Source of the DNA: Grimontia marina
GTDB taxonomy: Bacteria > Pseudomonadota > Gammaproteobacteria > Enterobacterales > Vibrionaceae
Direction: 5' to 3'
DNA length: 64,000 bases
Assembly (NCBI RefSeq): GCF_900060185.1
Contig: NZ_FIZY01000003.1
Coordinates: forward strand, 62,001-126,000
Every line of letters begins with the position of its first letter. Within the stretch, counting starts at the first letter, position 1. Under the pieces are notes generated by a model, which was not told the DNA's origin, did no database searches, and saw nothing but the letters and a program-made list of their open reading frames with translations. Below are positions 38,262 through 49,111 of this stretch, in pieces. Position numbers and translations under genes: made by a program.

Positions 38262-39602
38262 TTATTCGCCGCCCACTTTCATCGACTCGATAAGGATTGA
38301 ACCGGTCTGGATCTGGCTACGGAACTCCGTATCTGCACCCACTGCCACAATCTGCTTATACATATCCTCCAGATTACCTGCGATCGTGATTTCACTGACA
38401 GGATATTGGATTTCACCGTTCTCTACCCAGAAGCCCGCTGCACCACGTGAGTAATCGCCAGTCACAATATTCACACCCTGCCCCATCAACTCAGTCACCA
38501 TAAGGCCGGTGCCCAGTTCTTTCAGCATTTGCTCAAATGACTGGCCGGTGTTTTTCACAAACCAGTTGTGAATGCCACCAGCGTGACCTGTCGGCTGCAT
38601 GTTCAGCTTACGAGCCGCATAGCTGGTTGCCAAATAGGTTTGCAGCTCGCCACCTTTGATAATATCCAAATCGCGGGTCACCAGACCCTCACTGTCAAAC
38701 GGTGCGCTCGCCATACCTTTCAAAATGTGTGGACGCTCGTTGATTTCAAACCAATCAGGCAGGATCTGATGACCCAGCTTGTCCAGCAGGAAAGAAGACT
38801 TACGGTAGAGATTTGAACCGCTGATCCCCATCACCAAATGCCCAAGCAAACCAGTTGCCACATCCGCAGCAAACATCACAGGAAACTGTCCAGTCGCCAG
38901 ACGACGCGGCTCCATGCGCGAGAGAGTGCGCTTGGCTGCTTCGGTACCCACTTTTTCCGGCGCCCATAGTTCGTCTTTGTCACGGGAAACGGTATAGCTG
39001 TAATCGCGCTCCATGCCTTTGCTGTCTTCAGCAATCACGCTGCAGCTGATGCTGTGGCGACTGGAGGCATAGCTGCCCAGCATGCCATGGCTGTTACCGT
39101 AAACACGCACACCGTAGTGGCTATCATAGCTTGCACCATCGCTGAACTTGATGCGCTTGTCATAATCCAACGCTGCACGCTCAGCAGCAATCGCTTTTTC
39201 TGCCGCGTGATCCGGCTCTGGCTCATCCGGGTGGAACAGATCCAAATCTGGATAATCAAACGCCATCAGCTCTTTCGGGCCAGGGCCTGAGCACGGGTCT
39301 TCTGAGGTATAGTTTGCAATATCCAAAGCCGCTTCAACGGTTTGAGCTATCGCCTTTTCAGACAAATCAGAGGTAGAAGCGCTGCCCTTACGGTTGCCGC
39401 GATAAACAGTAATACCCAGCGCACCATCGCTGTTGAACTCGACGTTTTCCACTTCGCACATGCGGGTCGATACACTAATGCCCGTGGTTTTGGTGATTGC
39501 CACCTCTGCCCCATCCGCTTTCTTACCCGCCAACTCCAGCGCACGGGTCACCGCCGCTTCCAGCTCAGTACGTTGCTGAGCAACCTGTTGTTTCACGTCC
39601 AT
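38262..39602 (-). CDS. pmbA: Metalloprotease subunit PmbA (TldE)
   Basis: Non-catalytic partner of TldD in the heterodimeric protease that matures microcin B17 and degrades CcdA in E. coli. The 446-residue protein aligns with E. coli PmbA (450), for example [28 protein letters not shown] and [21 protein letters not shown]. It lacks the HExxxH zinc motif, as TldE should. It is divergent from darP with a 137-bp gap. Confidence 0.96.
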   Translation of the reverse strand: MDVKQQVAQQRTELEAAVTRALELAGKKADGAEVAITKTTGISVSTRMCEVENVEFNSDGALGITVYRGNRKGSASTSDLSEKAIAQTVEAALDIANYTSEDPCSGPGPKELMAFDYPDLDLFHPDEPEPDHAAEKAIAAERAALDYDKRIKFSDGASYDSHYGVRVYGNSHGMLGSYASSRHSISCSVIAEDSKGMERDYSYTVSRDKDELWAPEKVGTEAAKRTLSRMEPRRLATGQFPVMFAADVATGLLGHLVMGISGSNLYRKSSFLLDKLGHQILPDWFEINERPHILKGMASAPFDSEGLVTRDLDIIKGGELQTYLATSYAARKLNMQPTGHAGGIHNWFVKNTGQSFEQMLKELGTGLMVTELMGQGVNIVTGDYSRGAAGFWVENGEIQYPVSEITIAGNLEDMYKQIVAVGADTEFRSQIQTGSILIESMKVGGE

Positions 39603-39739
39603 AAGGTCTTAAATTAATGAGTGTTGCTGATAAGCATACCACTCGAGAGGGCCGCAATGCTTAAAAAACACCAGCAAAATTCGACATTCTTGATAAGATA
39701 CGCCGTTATCGAAACAGTCAAACAACCTCGGGAAGAATT

Positions 39740-40270
39740 ATGGGCCGTAAGAACAAACGTGAGCCTTGGGAAGAGGAAGAAGAGATCATTTGGGTCAGCA
39801 AGACCGAAATGAAACGTGACATGGAAGAACTGCAGAAGCTGGGCGAAGAGCTGGTTGCTTTAAAACCTTCTGTACTGGCAAAGTTTCCGCTGGACGACGA
39901 TTTGCGTACAGCAATTTCTGACGCACAACGCTTTGACAAAGAAGCCAAGCGCCGGCAAATGCAGTTCATCGGCAAACTGATGCGCGCCCGCGATCCTGAG
40001 CCTATTCAGGCTGCTTTGGATTTGCTGCGTAACAAGCACAGCCAACAGTCGATTGAGCTGCACAAAATGGAAAAGCTTCGTGATCGCGTCGTCGCAGAAG
40101 GTGATGCTGCCATTAACGATGTAGTGGCTCAGTACCCAACCGCTGACCGTCAGAAACTGCGTCAATTAGCCCGTCAGGCTAAGAAAGAACAGGAAGGCAA
40201 TAAGCCGCCAAAAGCTTACCGCGAAATCTTCCAGATGCTGAAAACGCTGAAAGCAGAGTCTGAAGACTAA
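39740..40270 (+). CDS. darP: Ribosome-associated protein DarP (YjgA, DUF615)
   Basis: Small helical protein that binds late 50S assembly intermediates in E. coli. The 176-residue product (E. coli 183) is highly charged: an acidic N-terminus ([11 protein letters not shown]), then long amphipathic helices ([39 protein letters not shown]). Divergent from pmbA as in E. coli. A terminator lies directly after the stop. Confidence 0.95.
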   Translation: MGRKNKREPWEEEEEIIWVSKTEMKRDMEELQKLGEELVALKPSVLAKFPLDDDLRTAISDAQRFDKEAKRRQMQFIGKLMRARDPEPIQAALDLLRNKHSQQSIELHKMEKLRDRVVAEGDAAINDVVAQYPTADRQKLRQLARQAKKEQEGNKPPKAYREIFQMLKTLKAESED

Positions 40271-40295
40271 AAAAGCCGGGTTTACCCGGCTTCTT
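40268..40295. terminator. Bidirectional terminator between darP and tldD
   Basis: AAGCCGGG-TTTA-CCCGGCTT, an 8-bp stem with a 4-nt loop at 40273-40292, beginning at the darP stop codon, A-rich on the left and T-rich on the right. The convergent tldD ends 20 bp away. Confidence 0.85.
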
Positions 40296-40314
40296 AGTCT
40301 TTAATCCGCAGCAA

Positions 40315-41760
40315 TTATTCTGTGCCGCCGACCGTCATTGCATCCAGCTTGAGGGTTGGCTGACCCACACCAACCGCCACACTTTGACCAGCTTTACCAC
40401 ACACGCCAACACCACGATCCAGCTTCAGGTCGTTACCGACCATAGACACCTGCTGCATAGCTTCAATACCACTGCCAATTAGCGTCGCACCTTTCACTGG
40501 CGTCGTCACTTTACCGTTTTCGATTAGATAGGCTTCACTGGTAGAGAACACGAATTTGCCAGAGGTGATATCCACCTGGCCGCCACCAAAGTTAGGGGCA
40601 TAAAGGCCATATTCCACGCTGCTGATGATATCTTCCGGCGTGCTTTTGCCCGCCAGCATGTAGGTATTCGTCATGCGAGGCATCGGCAAATGTGCGTAGG
40701 ACTCACGACGGCCGTTACCCGTTGGCGCCACGCCCATCAGGTGCGCATTGTGCTTGTCCTGCATATAACCTTTGAGGATGCCATTTTCAATCAGCACGTT
40801 GTACTGACCCGGCACACCTTCATCGTCAATGTTCAGCGAGCCACGGCGATCTTGCAGAGTGCCGTCATCAACGATGGTACAAAGTGGAGAAGTCACCTGC
40901 TCTCCTACCTGACCGGTAAACACAGACGACTCTTTACGGTTAAAGTCACCTTCCAGACCATGACCCACCGCTTCGTGCAGCAAGACGCCTGGCCAACCTG
41001 CGCCCAGCACCACAGGCATGGTGCCAGCTGGTGCACCTTTGGCATGAAGATTCACCAGCGCCTGTCTGACTGCTTCATCGGCATAATTCATCGCAACGGT
41101 TTTACCGTCTTCTTCTGAGGTGAAGTAGGTATAGGCAAATCGGCCACCACCGCCAGCAGAGCCGCGCTCACGGCGGCCGTCTTTTTCCACCAGTACGCTG
41201 ACAGAAAAACGCACCAGCGGTCGGATATCAGCTGCGTAAGTACCGTCTGTTGCAGCAATCAATACCTGCTCATACACGCCCACAATGCTGACTGATACTT
41301 CCTGCACCAAAGGCTCTTTGGCACGGACATAAGCATCTACTTCTTTCAGCAGTGCGATTTTTTCCTCTTTGGACATGCTTTGCAGCGGGTCAGTCGCTTG
41401 ATAAATCATTGGATACTGACGGGAAGTAAACGCAGACACTTTTAGCTTTCCGCCTTTGTCTGCGATTCCGCGCGCCGCGGTCGCGCTTTGCATCAAGGCA
41501 TCAGCATTGATCTGGTCTGAATAAGCAAAGCCGGTTTTTTCACCCGCAATAGCTCGGACACCAACACCGCGATCAATGTTAAATGAGCCATCTTTGATGA
41601 TGGAATCTTCAAGCACCAGCGACTCGTGCCAGCACGACTGGAAGTAAACATCACCATAGTCGATGTTTCTTGCCGCCAAATGCTCAAGCGTTTCGCTAAG
41701 TTGACTTTTACTGACACCGGAAAGGTGCAGCATGGTTTCTTCCACGTGTTCCAGGCTCAT
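40315..41760 (-). CDS. tldD: Metalloprotease subunit TldD
   Basis: Catalytic zinc subunit of the TldD/TldE protease. The ATG at 41758-41760 gives 481 residues, exactly the E. coli length; the frame extends 14 codons further without homology. The zinc motif HEAVGH appears in [14 protein letters not shown] at about residue 262, and the N-terminus has [14 protein letters not shown] and [15 protein letters not shown]. The gene is on the minus strand 81 bp after the nitrilase gene, the end of the mreB-to-tldD stretch. Confidence 0.97.
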   Translation of the reverse strand: MSLEHVEETMLHLSGVSKSQLSETLEHLAARNIDYGDVYFQSCWHESLVLEDSIIKDGSFNIDRGVGVRAIAGEKTGFAYSDQINADALMQSATAARGIADKGGKLKVSAFTSRQYPMIYQATDPLQSMSKEEKIALLKEVDAYVRAKEPLVQEVSVSIVGVYEQVLIAATDGTYAADIRPLVRFSVSVLVEKDGRRERGSAGGGGRFAYTYFTSEEDGKTVAMNYADEAVRQALVNLHAKGAPAGTMPVVLGAGWPGVLLHEAVGHGLEGDFNRKESSVFTGQVGEQVTSPLCTIVDDGTLQDRRGSLNIDDEGVPGQYNVLIENGILKGYMQDKHNAHLMGVAPTGNGRRESYAHLPMPRMTNTYMLAGKSTPEDIISSVEYGLYAPNFGGGQVDITSGKFVFSTSEAYLIENGKVTTPVKGATLIGSGIEAMQQVSMVGNDLKLDRGVGVCGKAGQSVAVGVGQPTLKLDAMTVGGTE

Positions 41761-41841
41761 GAATAAACTGCTCTTTAGCACTAAAAAAATAATGTCCAGC
41801 AATCAAGTGTATTGCGGGAAAGATATGAGTTCGAGACTGCG

Positions 41842-42660
41842 CTATTTCATCGCGCATTGCAACCGGGCATGTTGCATGACAGGCATTTTGCTACGAATGG
41901 CGCTGTTTGAAGCCAAATCAATATCTGCCCAGGCGGCACCAATCTGGTCATTTAGGCCGGAGACCACCTGACCCCAAGGGTCAACAATCATAGAGTGACC
42001 ATAGGTTTCTCGACCACCCTGATGGCTGCCACATTGTGCTGCTGCAAGCACCCAACATTGGGTTTCAATCGCACGAGCTCTCAGCAACACTTCCCAGTGC
42101 GCCGCACCGGTGACTTTCGTAAACGCTGCTGGCACCACAATGATGTCCGCGCCGCGCTGGCGAAGTGCCGAATAAAGCTGCGGGAAGCGGATGTCATAGC
42201 AGATAGAAAGACCCAGCGTGCCGAAAGGCGTATCTACCAAAACCAAGTTGTCACCGGACTTGAAGGTATCAGACTCACGATAGCTGCGATGGTTGTCAGC
42301 AATATCGACATCAAACATGTGCAGCTTCTCATAGGAAGCGCGGAGATTACCTGTAGCATCGTAGACCAAACAAGTCGTGCTCAGCGTACCGTCGTTATTG
42401 CGGATAGGGAATGACCCCATCACCAGCCAAATACCGAGTTCAAACGCCAGTTGGGAAAGCTTCTTCTGGAGCGGACCGTGACCCAACACTTCGGCGTGTT
42501 TGTCATAATCTTCCTTTGTGCCGAACACCAGACAGTTCTCCGGTGTCAACACCAAGCTTACGCCTTGTGTTTTCAGATGCTTAAGCTGGCCTTCCAGCAC
42601 TTCCAGATTAGCTTCGGGATCCATCCCTGAATTCATTTGTACGACGCCAAATTTGGTCAT
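41842..42660 (-). CDS. Carbon-nitrogen hydrolase (nitrilase superfamily)
   Basis: Cytoplasmic amidase-type enzyme of the nitrilase superfamily. The catalytic triad is intact: Glu41 in LTPENC, Lys112 in EKLHMFD and Cys154 in LSICYDIRFP. The 272-residue length and the sequence around HMFDVDIADNHRSYRESDTF match the Nit1/Nit2 branch, whose members deaminate glutathione or hydrolyse omega-amides such as alpha-ketoglutaramate. Which of these applies cannot be read from the sequence. It lies 4 bp after yhdP and before tldD, a linkage common in this group of bacteria. Confidence 0.9.
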   Translation of the reverse strand: MTKFGVVQMNSGMDPEANLEVLEGQLKHLKTQGVSLVLTPENCLVFGTKEDYDKHAEVLGHGPLQKKLSQLAFELGIWLVMGSFPIRNNDGTLSTTCLVYDATGNLRASYEKLHMFDVDIADNHRSYRESDTFKSGDNLVLVDTPFGTLGLSICYDIRFPQLYSALRQRGADIIVVPAAFTKVTGAAHWEVLLRARAIETQCWVLAAAQCGSHQGGRETYGHSMIVDPWGQVVSGLNDQIGAAWADIDLASNSAIRSKMPVMQHARLQCAMK

Positions 42661-42663
42661 TAC

Positions 42664-45600
42664 TCATTGCTCCTTCTGCTGTTCCCGCAGGCGCTTGGTG
42701 GCCTGCACAGGCAACGTTACTTCGCCTGTGCTACGCGAAACTTCCCTGACAACGGGGTCATCAATGGTCCCGGCTACCTGATAACGAACCTGTGTGAACG
42801 CATCTACAACTGGCGAGAGCACTGTAGTGACTGCCAATACATAGATAGCGGTTTGAGGAGTGACAGCAAATGCAGTCAAAACCGGAATCCCAGAGGTCAA
42901 ATCAGGTACGAATCTTACGTCCGCATTAACCTGATTTTTCGCAAGATTTGCTATCCCTCTAATAAACATATCACCTGCGAGCGCATTCATCTGGATATTA
43001 TCCGTGACAATTACCCCGTTAGTGATTGAAGCACGGCCACTTATCTCATCAAAAGCAAGACCATCCTCAAATACACCGGTGAAGTCGAGCTGTATTTTCC
43101 GTAAGATGGAATCAAGGCTAAACAGGCCAAGCAACCGCCCAGCACCACCCACGCCACTGATATATCCATTCTCTATTTTGGTTTCGAGCATGCCATTCAG
43201 GGTCTCGACATTCACCGACCAAGGCGCACCATCAAAGCTAAGCTCACCCGAGGTTTTCACCGTCGCGTCATGAATACCACCCGTTACAGCAAAGCGTCCC
43301 ATCAGATCGCTGCTGTTTTTTGCCGACACATCAAAGGTAAGTTCTGAATGGTTAAAGCCTTTATTCGATATAGACCAATTACCATTGGCAAGAACACGTG
43401 CGCCACCGCTGTCGATGGCAAACTTCGGCATGGTGATCGTCTTGCCCCGCTTCAGCAGTTGGGTTTCCACCTTACCAACACGGTACCCTTGCAGCCACAA
43501 CTCCCTGATTATCAGATCAGTCGATGGGATGTAGTGCATTAAGGCTTGGTCCACATCATTCGCCAGTCGGGTATCTTTGCGATCAGCACCTTCTTCGGGC
43601 GTCTCTTTGCCCAAATCCACATTGAGAAACAGGTGATCGACAGAAACAGTCAGGAAATTATCTTCATCCCACCAAGCATCACCCGACAGTTCTTCACTGC
43701 CCACCAACACATGGAAGCCATCGCTTTTCTTACGCGCCGCCATGGAAAAGTTATTGAAGACCAGATCTCCAGCCTGCACCTTGCCCCCTTTAACATTCAG
43801 GCGTGACGGGCTTGGCAGTACAATGGGCATCGAATCTTTGGAATGACGGTGCGCTGCTTCAGCTTTTACCACCACTTCTTTCCATGCATCTATATCCAAA
43901 ACAGGTACATCAACACTGACCGTATTACCAGAAGGTGGCTGCAACGATAATTCGCCTTTACCAATCACAGTGCGGCTTCTCTTCACCACAGGCAACTCAC
44001 CACTGATGTCGACATTGGCCTGATATTTCACGTTTGGCAACTCTACCTGTCCAACCAAACTTTGAGCATCGCCAGAGGCTTTCATACTCCCCTGGCCTTT
44101 GATGAAGGAGGGCTTATCTAAAGGCGCAGGCAAATTGAAGTCCAACGTCGTTAGGTCAGCATCGAGCTTCACGTCATAGGTAAAGCCCACATCTTTTAGT
44201 GCAATACCAACGTTCAGATCCCATGCAGAATACCCTTCAATGAAAGACATATCTGGCTGGTCCAACGCAGCTTTCAGCTTGTCTGCCTCCCATTTACCAT
44301 CAATGTTAATGTTAACCAGATAGTTATCGGATTCGGTTTCACCTTTAAACCCTATGTTGATGGGCTGCTGCAACAACTTGGCTTTCAGCTTTTTCGCCCA
44401 CACCACATCGTTATCAAATTCGATGGCACCGCTGACCTTCTCGAAGGTCATTTCAGGACTAACGATGGAGACGGTACTGTTTTTTATCGTCGCCTTGCCT
44501 TTGGTCAATACATCATCACCATTGAGCGGGATGTTCAGTGAAATTTTACCATTCACTTTTCCATCAACCTGAACATGAGTCAGTGCAGCACCGACAGAGT
44601 CTATAAGTGGCGTCGCCAGCATGTAGTCACGCAGGTCTGCACCACTTGAGGCAATATTGGCCTCAATCAGCAGTACACTATCTTCATCGCTGAAGGAAGG
44701 GATTTCCCCTTTCAATCCATAGCCACGCGCACCCATCAAGCCAACATTGGACGCATCAAGATACAGGGCGTCATTTTGGAACAGCAGATCCAGTTCCAAA
44801 TCGGTCAGTGTCGGCCACTGGGTATCGAAGCTAAACTGGCCTCGTTTGAGCGGCACATAAGCTTGGAAAATGCCCTGATGCTCAGGGTACGGGAAAGTTT
44901 CAAAGTCGCCATACCACAACAATTTGGCATGGTCTGCTTGTCCACCGCGAATCGCAGCTGAAAGGTAGTCGGTGAGCTCTTCATCCAACGCTAAGGCAGG
45001 CAGGTATCGCCAAGTTTCACCCGCATTATTCAGGCTGGCTTCGGCATAGAAAGCGAGCCAGGAACTTCGGTTATCAAACGGGATATCCAGACGGAACTCT
45101 CCCACCACATCCAGATGAGGCGAACGCACAGCCACGCTGTCAGACCAGATAGTCACGCTATCTTCATGCATCTGCCAATAACCAACCACATTACCCTGCT
45201 CGATATTGAGAGGTGCCTGAAAGAACTCTCCATACGGCAGGATGTCCTCAGTCATTGCCAACGTGACCTTGCCGTTTTGACCCACACCTGCCACGGTCAA
45301 ATCCAGTTTGTGTACTTCCGGCAAGTAGGTCCAATGCTTGAAACCAACGTTTTTCAGGGCTGCAGAGTAGTGAACCTCACCGCCTTTTTGTTGCTCAACA
45401 CGAATATCCTGCGCCATGCCTTTTGGCGCCAATTCATTGATGGCGTTTTCCACCCCTTTGGGCAGCGCGACCAACTCTCGAAGAGGGAGCAACAACTGCA
45501 CGTCAAAGTAGCCAAGGTTCACCCGCCAAGCATCATCGTTGATATCTGCACGCAGGTTCGGCTCGGGCCAGAGCTTGCCATCGGTTTTAATCGCGAAGTT

Positions 45601-46539
45601 ATCAGTGGCGATATGCCAGCTATCGCCGGATTGCTCAACCAGGAGTTGTCCGCGCTGAATATTGACCGATTGAGTACTGCTGGCCTGGCTTTGTAATGCG
45701 GGAACGTTCGGGAACCAGGCAATATCGCTGTTATTCAAGCTGATAAGGGCCGAACGTACGTTACCTTTATCTACTTTCAGCCATGCTTCGCCACCCACTT
45801 TTGCAGTCGCCAGTGATACGTCAGGATTGATGAATTTGTTGATCCAGCTTTTCAGCGACACATCGTCTGCCTTCACGTAGAACTCACCATCGAGTGAACC
45901 CAAACCGTTGTTTTCGGTAAACACACCCTGCACATCCAGCTTATTGAGTGATGTTCCCTGAACACTCACCACACCTTGAACATGGTGAGTCCCTGCGCGG
46001 TTATCCCAAAGCAGAGAGTTAATATCTATGGTTTTGCGCTCTTCAGACGGCGACAGCAAGGTCACTTGGGCGTCATGAATAGCAAACTGGCCAAGCCCGA
46101 CCAGAAACAGGCGCTCCAACTGGGACTTCAGACTTTCATTACCCGTGTTATCTCGCTCAGGGAGTTGGGTTAGGTCGACATTTAGCCCAGTGATGGTCAC
46201 ATTGGAAAATGTCGGCTTACGGCGCTGAAGACTCGCCCAAAGATCGAACTGCATGTCGATGCTTTCAGCCGTCAGAATTTCGAGATGGGAGGCTTCAGTA
46301 GAAAGTGTTAGGTCATTCAAAGACAAAGAAGGCACCAGATAACGCCAGTGCCCTTTGAAGGTAGAGAAATCGACAGTAAAACCAGAGGTCTCACTTGCCC
46401 AACGCTGTATCGGCGCTTTAGCCGTATCAAGATTAGGCAATACAAGACGCATGGCTGCGGTAAATACCGCAGCACTCACCAGTAAAACAACAAGAAGCCA
46501 TTTCACCGTCACTGCTAAGCGTTGAGCAAATTTTGCCAT
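42664..46539 (-). CDS. yhdP: AsmA-like envelope protein YhdP
   Basis: Very large inner-membrane-anchored periplasmic protein of the AsmA-like family, implicated in phospholipid transport to the outer membrane together with TamB and YdbH. The 1291-residue product has one N-terminal membrane helix (about residues 12-32) and then a long series of repeating beta-strand segments predicted to form a hydrophobic groove, ending with an AsmA-like C-terminal domain (GGIHDATVKTSGELSFDGAPW, about 1100 onwards). E. coli YhdP is 1266. It follows rng after 17 bp. Confidence 0.95.
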   Translation of the reverse strand: MAKFAQRLAVTVKWLLVVLLVSAAVFTAAMRLVLPNLDTAKAPIQRWASETSGFTVDFSTFKGHWRYLVPSLSLNDLTLSTEASHLEILTAESIDMQFDLWASLQRRKPTFSNVTITGLNVDLTQLPERDNTGNESLKSQLERLFLVGLGQFAIHDAQVTLLSPSEERKTIDINSLLWDNRAGTHHVQGVVSVQGTSLNKLDVQGVFTENNGLGSLDGEFYVKADDVSLKSWINKFINPDVSLATAKVGGEAWLKVDKGNVRSALISLNNSDIAWFPNVPALQSQASSTQSVNIQRGQLLVEQSGDSWHIATDNFAIKTDGKLWPEPNLRADINDDAWRVNLGYFDVQLLLPLRELVALPKGVENAINELAPKGMAQDIRVEQQKGGEVHYSAALKNVGFKHWTYLPEVHKLDLTVAGVGQNGKVTLAMTEDILPYGEFFQAPLNIEQGNVVGYWQMHEDSVTIWSDSVAVRSPHLDVVGEFRLDIPFDNRSSWLAFYAEASLNNAGETWRYLPALALDEELTDYLSAAIRGGQADHAKLLWYGDFETFPYPEHQGIFQAYVPLKRGQFSFDTQWPTLTDLELDLLFQNDALYLDASNVGLMGARGYGLKGEIPSFSDEDSVLLIEANIASSGADLRDYMLATPLIDSVGAALTHVQVDGKVNGKISLNIPLNGDDVLTKGKATIKNSTVSIVSPEMTFEKVSGAIEFDNDVVWAKKLKAKLLQQPINIGFKGETESDNYLVNINIDGKWEADKLKAALDQPDMSFIEGYSAWDLNVGIALKDVGFTYDVKLDADLTTLDFNLPAPLDKPSFIKGQGSMKASGDAQSLVGQVELPNVKYQANVDISGELPVVKRSRTVIGKGELSLQPPSGNTVSVDVPVLDIDAWKEVVVKAEAAHRHSKDSMPIVLPSPSRLNVKGGKVQAGDLVFNNFSMAARKKSDGFHVLVGSEELSGDAWWDEDNFLTVSVDHLFLNVDLGKETPEEGADRKDTRLANDVDQALMHYIPSTDLIIRELWLQGYRVGKVETQLLKRGKTITMPKFAIDSGGARVLANGNWSISNKGFNHSELTFDVSAKNSSDLMGRFAVTGGIHDATVKTSGELSFDGAPWSVNVETLNGMLETKIENGYISGVGGAGRLLGLFSLDSILRKIQLDFTGVFEDGLAFDEISGRASITNGVIVTDNIQMNALAGDMFIRGIANLAKNQVNADVRFVPDLTSGIPVLTAFAVTPQTAIYVLAVTTVLSPVVDAFTQVRYQVAGTIDDPVVREVSRSTGEVTLPVQATKRLREQQKEQ

Positions 46540-46556
46540 TAAAAGAACGGTCTCGC

Positions 46557-48026
46557 TTACATCATCACTACATCAAACTGCTCTTGGGTATACAGCGGCT
46601 CTATATGCACTTTCACTTGTTTCCCAATGAAGACTTCAAGCTCCGCCACCGCGTGCGATTCTTCACCTTCCAGTGCTTCACCTACAGACGGCGACGCATA
46701 TACCACAAACTTGTCGGCTTCGTATGCTCGGTTCACACGGGTAATTTCGCGCAAAATTTCATAGCACACCGTTTCGACCGTCTTCACTGAACCACGACCT
46801 TCACAGGTTGGGCATTGGCCACACAAAACGTGCTCAATACTCTCTCGGGTGCGTTTGCGGGTCATTTCTACCAGTCCGAGCTGAGTGAATCCGTTGATGT
46901 TGGTTTTTACACGATCTTTCGACAGGGCCTGCTCCAGTGACTGCAACACACGCTGGCGATGCTCTTCTGAGCTCATATCGATGAAATCGATAATGATGAT
47001 ACCGCCGAGGTTACGAAGACGAAGTTGGCGCGCAATGGCACGAGTGGCTTCAGTGTTGGTGTTGAAGATGGTCTCTTCGAGATTACGTCTGCCCACAAAA
47101 GCGCCGGTGTTGATATCCACCGTCGTCATGGCTTCAGTCTGATCGATGATCAAATATCCACCGGATTTCAGCTCCACTTTACGATCAAGCGAGCGCTGAA
47201 TTTCGTTTTCAGTGTCATACATATCAAAAATTGGCTGTTCACCGGTATAGAGCTCAAGCTTGCCAGAAAGCTCAGGCACAAACTCTTCGGTAAACTCGCG
47301 AAGTGCTTCCATCGCCGTACGGGAATCAACACGGATGATGTTGAGCTCTGTACCAACAAAATCACGTAAGATGCGTTGTGCCAAACCCAACTCACCATAG
47401 AGCATCGACTTAGAAGGGCGTTTGGCACGACGCTCTAACACCTTATTCCAGAGACGTTTGAGGAAAGCTGCATCTTGGGACATTTCCTGATCTGATGCGC
47501 CTTCTGCCGCTGTGCGTATAATAAAGCCACCCAGATCGTCACAGTAGTCAGAAACAATATTCTTCAGTCGTTCGCGTTCTTCTTCACTTTCGATACGTTG
47601 GGATACACCCACATGTGAAGCCCCAGGCATAAACACCAGATAACGAGAAGGTAAGGTAATATCTGTGGTCAGCCGCGCGCCTTTGGTACCAAGCGGGTCT
47701 TTCACCACCTGCACCACAATATCCTGTCCCTGACGGACCAGCTCAGAAATATCGCGCACCTGAAATTGCTGCTTCTCGTTTTCAGCCACACATTCGGTGT
47801 GAGGAACGATGTCAGAGGCATGTAGGAAGGCTGCTTTATCAAGGCCGATATCAACGAAGGCTGCCTGCATACCTGGCAGCACTCTGCTCACTTTACCTTT
47901 ATAGATGTTGCCAACGATACCGCGCTTCGCTTCGCGTTCAATATGCACTTCCTGCAGATTACCCGCCTCAATCATGGCGACCCGGGTTTCTGAAGGCGTG
48001 ACGTTAATTAATAACTCTGCGTTCAT
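46557..48026 (-). CDS. rng: Ribonuclease G
   Basis: Endoribonuclease that matures the 5' end of 16S rRNA and turns over some mRNAs. The 489-residue length equals E. coli RNase G. It has an N-terminal S1 domain ([21 protein letters not shown]), the DNase-I-like catalytic domain with acidic metal ligands near [12 protein letters not shown] and IIIIDFIDM (about 300-350), and the zinc-link cysteines in CPTCEGRG. The long C-terminal scaffold of RNase E is absent. Start overlaps yhdE by 4 bp. Confidence 0.98.
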   Translation of the reverse strand: MNAELLINVTPSETRVAMIEAGNLQEVHIEREAKRGIVGNIYKGKVSRVLPGMQAAFVDIGLDKAAFLHASDIVPHTECVAENEKQQFQVRDISELVRQGQDIVVQVVKDPLGTKGARLTTDITLPSRYLVFMPGASHVGVSQRIESEEERERLKNIVSDYCDDLGGFIIRTAAEGASDQEMSQDAAFLKRLWNKVLERRAKRPSKSMLYGELGLAQRILRDFVGTELNIIRVDSRTAMEALREFTEEFVPELSGKLELYTGEQPIFDMYDTENEIQRSLDRKVELKSGGYLIIDQTEAMTTVDINTGAFVGRRNLEETIFNTNTEATRAIARQLRLRNLGGIIIIDFIDMSSEEHRQRVLQSLEQALSKDRVKTNINGFTQLGLVEMTRKRTRESIEHVLCGQCPTCEGRGSVKTVETVCYEILREITRVNRAYEADKFVVYASPSVGEALEGEESHAVAELEVFIGKQVKVHIEPLYTQEQFDVVMM

Positions 48027-48610
48027 AAGTTTTTACCGCTTAATTTTTTGAATTCTTTCAACAGAGTATCTGTTTCGTAAAGTGGCAGACCGACAACGGC
48101 ATGATAGCTACCATCGATACGGGTCACGAATCTGCCACCGAGTCCCTGAATCGCATAACTTCCCGCCTTGTCACAAGGCTCACCACTATGCCAATAGGCT
48201 TCGATTTCTTTATCACTCAGGGGTTTGAACCACACATTTGTTGTGACCAATGTAGTCAGAAAATGGTTCCGGTCAGCCAGCGTGACAGCCGTCATCACCT
48301 GATGTTGGCGATCTGACAACTGGCGCAGCATGGCACGCGACACATCAAGGTCAGTCGGTTTTTCTAACACCTCGCCATCACAGACTACGATCGTATCAGA
48401 GCCGAGTACAGGCAGATCTTCGGGTGCGATATCTACACCAGCTTTGGCTTTATCAAAGGATAAGCGGCGGACATAATCCGCCGCTTGTTCATTAGGCTGG
48501 CGCTGCTCTTCAACGTCAACACGTAAAATCTCGAACTGGACAGAGAGTTGTTCCAGCAGCGCCTTCCTTCGAGGTGAGGCAGATGCGAGATAAAGTTGAA
48601 GACCTGCCAT
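48023..48610 (-). CDS. yhdE: Nucleoside triphosphate pyrophosphatase, Maf family (YhdE)
   Basis: House-cleaning nucleotide pyrophosphatase; the YhdE branch hydrolyses dTTP, UTP and modified pyrimidine nucleotides. The 195-residue protein starts with the Maf signature [17 protein letters not shown] and has the catalytic VLGSDTIV and [11 protein letters not shown] segments. It sits between mreD and rng, as in E. coli. Confidence 0.95.
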   Translation of the reverse strand: MAGLQLYLASASPRRKALLEQLSVQFEILRVDVEEQRQPNEQAADYVRRLSFDKAKAGVDIAPEDLPVLGSDTIVVCDGEVLEKPTDLDVSRAMLRQLSDRQHQVMTAVTLADRNHFLTTLVTTNVWFKPLSDKEIEAYWHSGEPCDKAGSYAIQGLGGRFVTRIDGSYHAVVGLPLYETDTLLKEFKKLSGKNL

Positions 48611-48622
48611 GGTTTCTCCAGG

Positions 48623-49111
48623 TTACTTGATCGAAAACTGACGGCGTACCCGTCGCAGCAGTAAAAATAGCCAAGGCCACAATAAGAAGTTGAGCAGACC
48701 CGCCCATAGCTGTGCGGGATCGAACTGAACGTTGGAGACTAAATACTCCGCCCAAAACTCTAGCACTTTTCCTGCCAACGTCAGCAAAGACAAGAGTGCT
48801 GCCTGTTGCCAAAGCGACATATTACGCAGCATCTGGAAGTTCAGTGCGACAATATAGACCAGCACCGACATCATCAGGCCACGCACGCCGAGCGTGGAAC
48901 CAAGCATGAGATCCCAAAGTAAACCGACAATCAGTGCGGTACCGACATTCACACGGTGCGGCAATGCCAGCACCCAATAGAAAGCCACCAGCAAGACCCA
49001 AGATGGGCGGAATGGTGCAAGTTCACCCGGCCAGGGAGCGGCCTGAAGGATCAATGCGATAATAAACGACAGCCAGATAAGCGCACGGCCACGCATGCTT
49101 GAATTAGCCAT
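48623..49111 (-). CDS. mreD: Rod shape-determining protein MreD
   Basis: Integral membrane component of the elongasome. The 162-residue length equals E. coli MreD. About five hydrophobic helices fill the sequence, with the conserved GLLWDLMLGSTLGVRGLMMS segment near residue 65. Overlaps mreC by 8 bp. Confidence 0.96.
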   Translation of the reverse strand: MANSSMRGRALIWLSFIIALILQAAPWPGELAPFRPSWVLLVAFYWVLALPHRVNVGTALIVGLLWDLMLGSTLGVRGLMMSVLVYIVALNFQMLRNMSLWQQAALLSLLTLAGKVLEFWAEYLVSNVQFDPAQLWAGLLNFLLWPWLFLLLRRVRRQFSIK

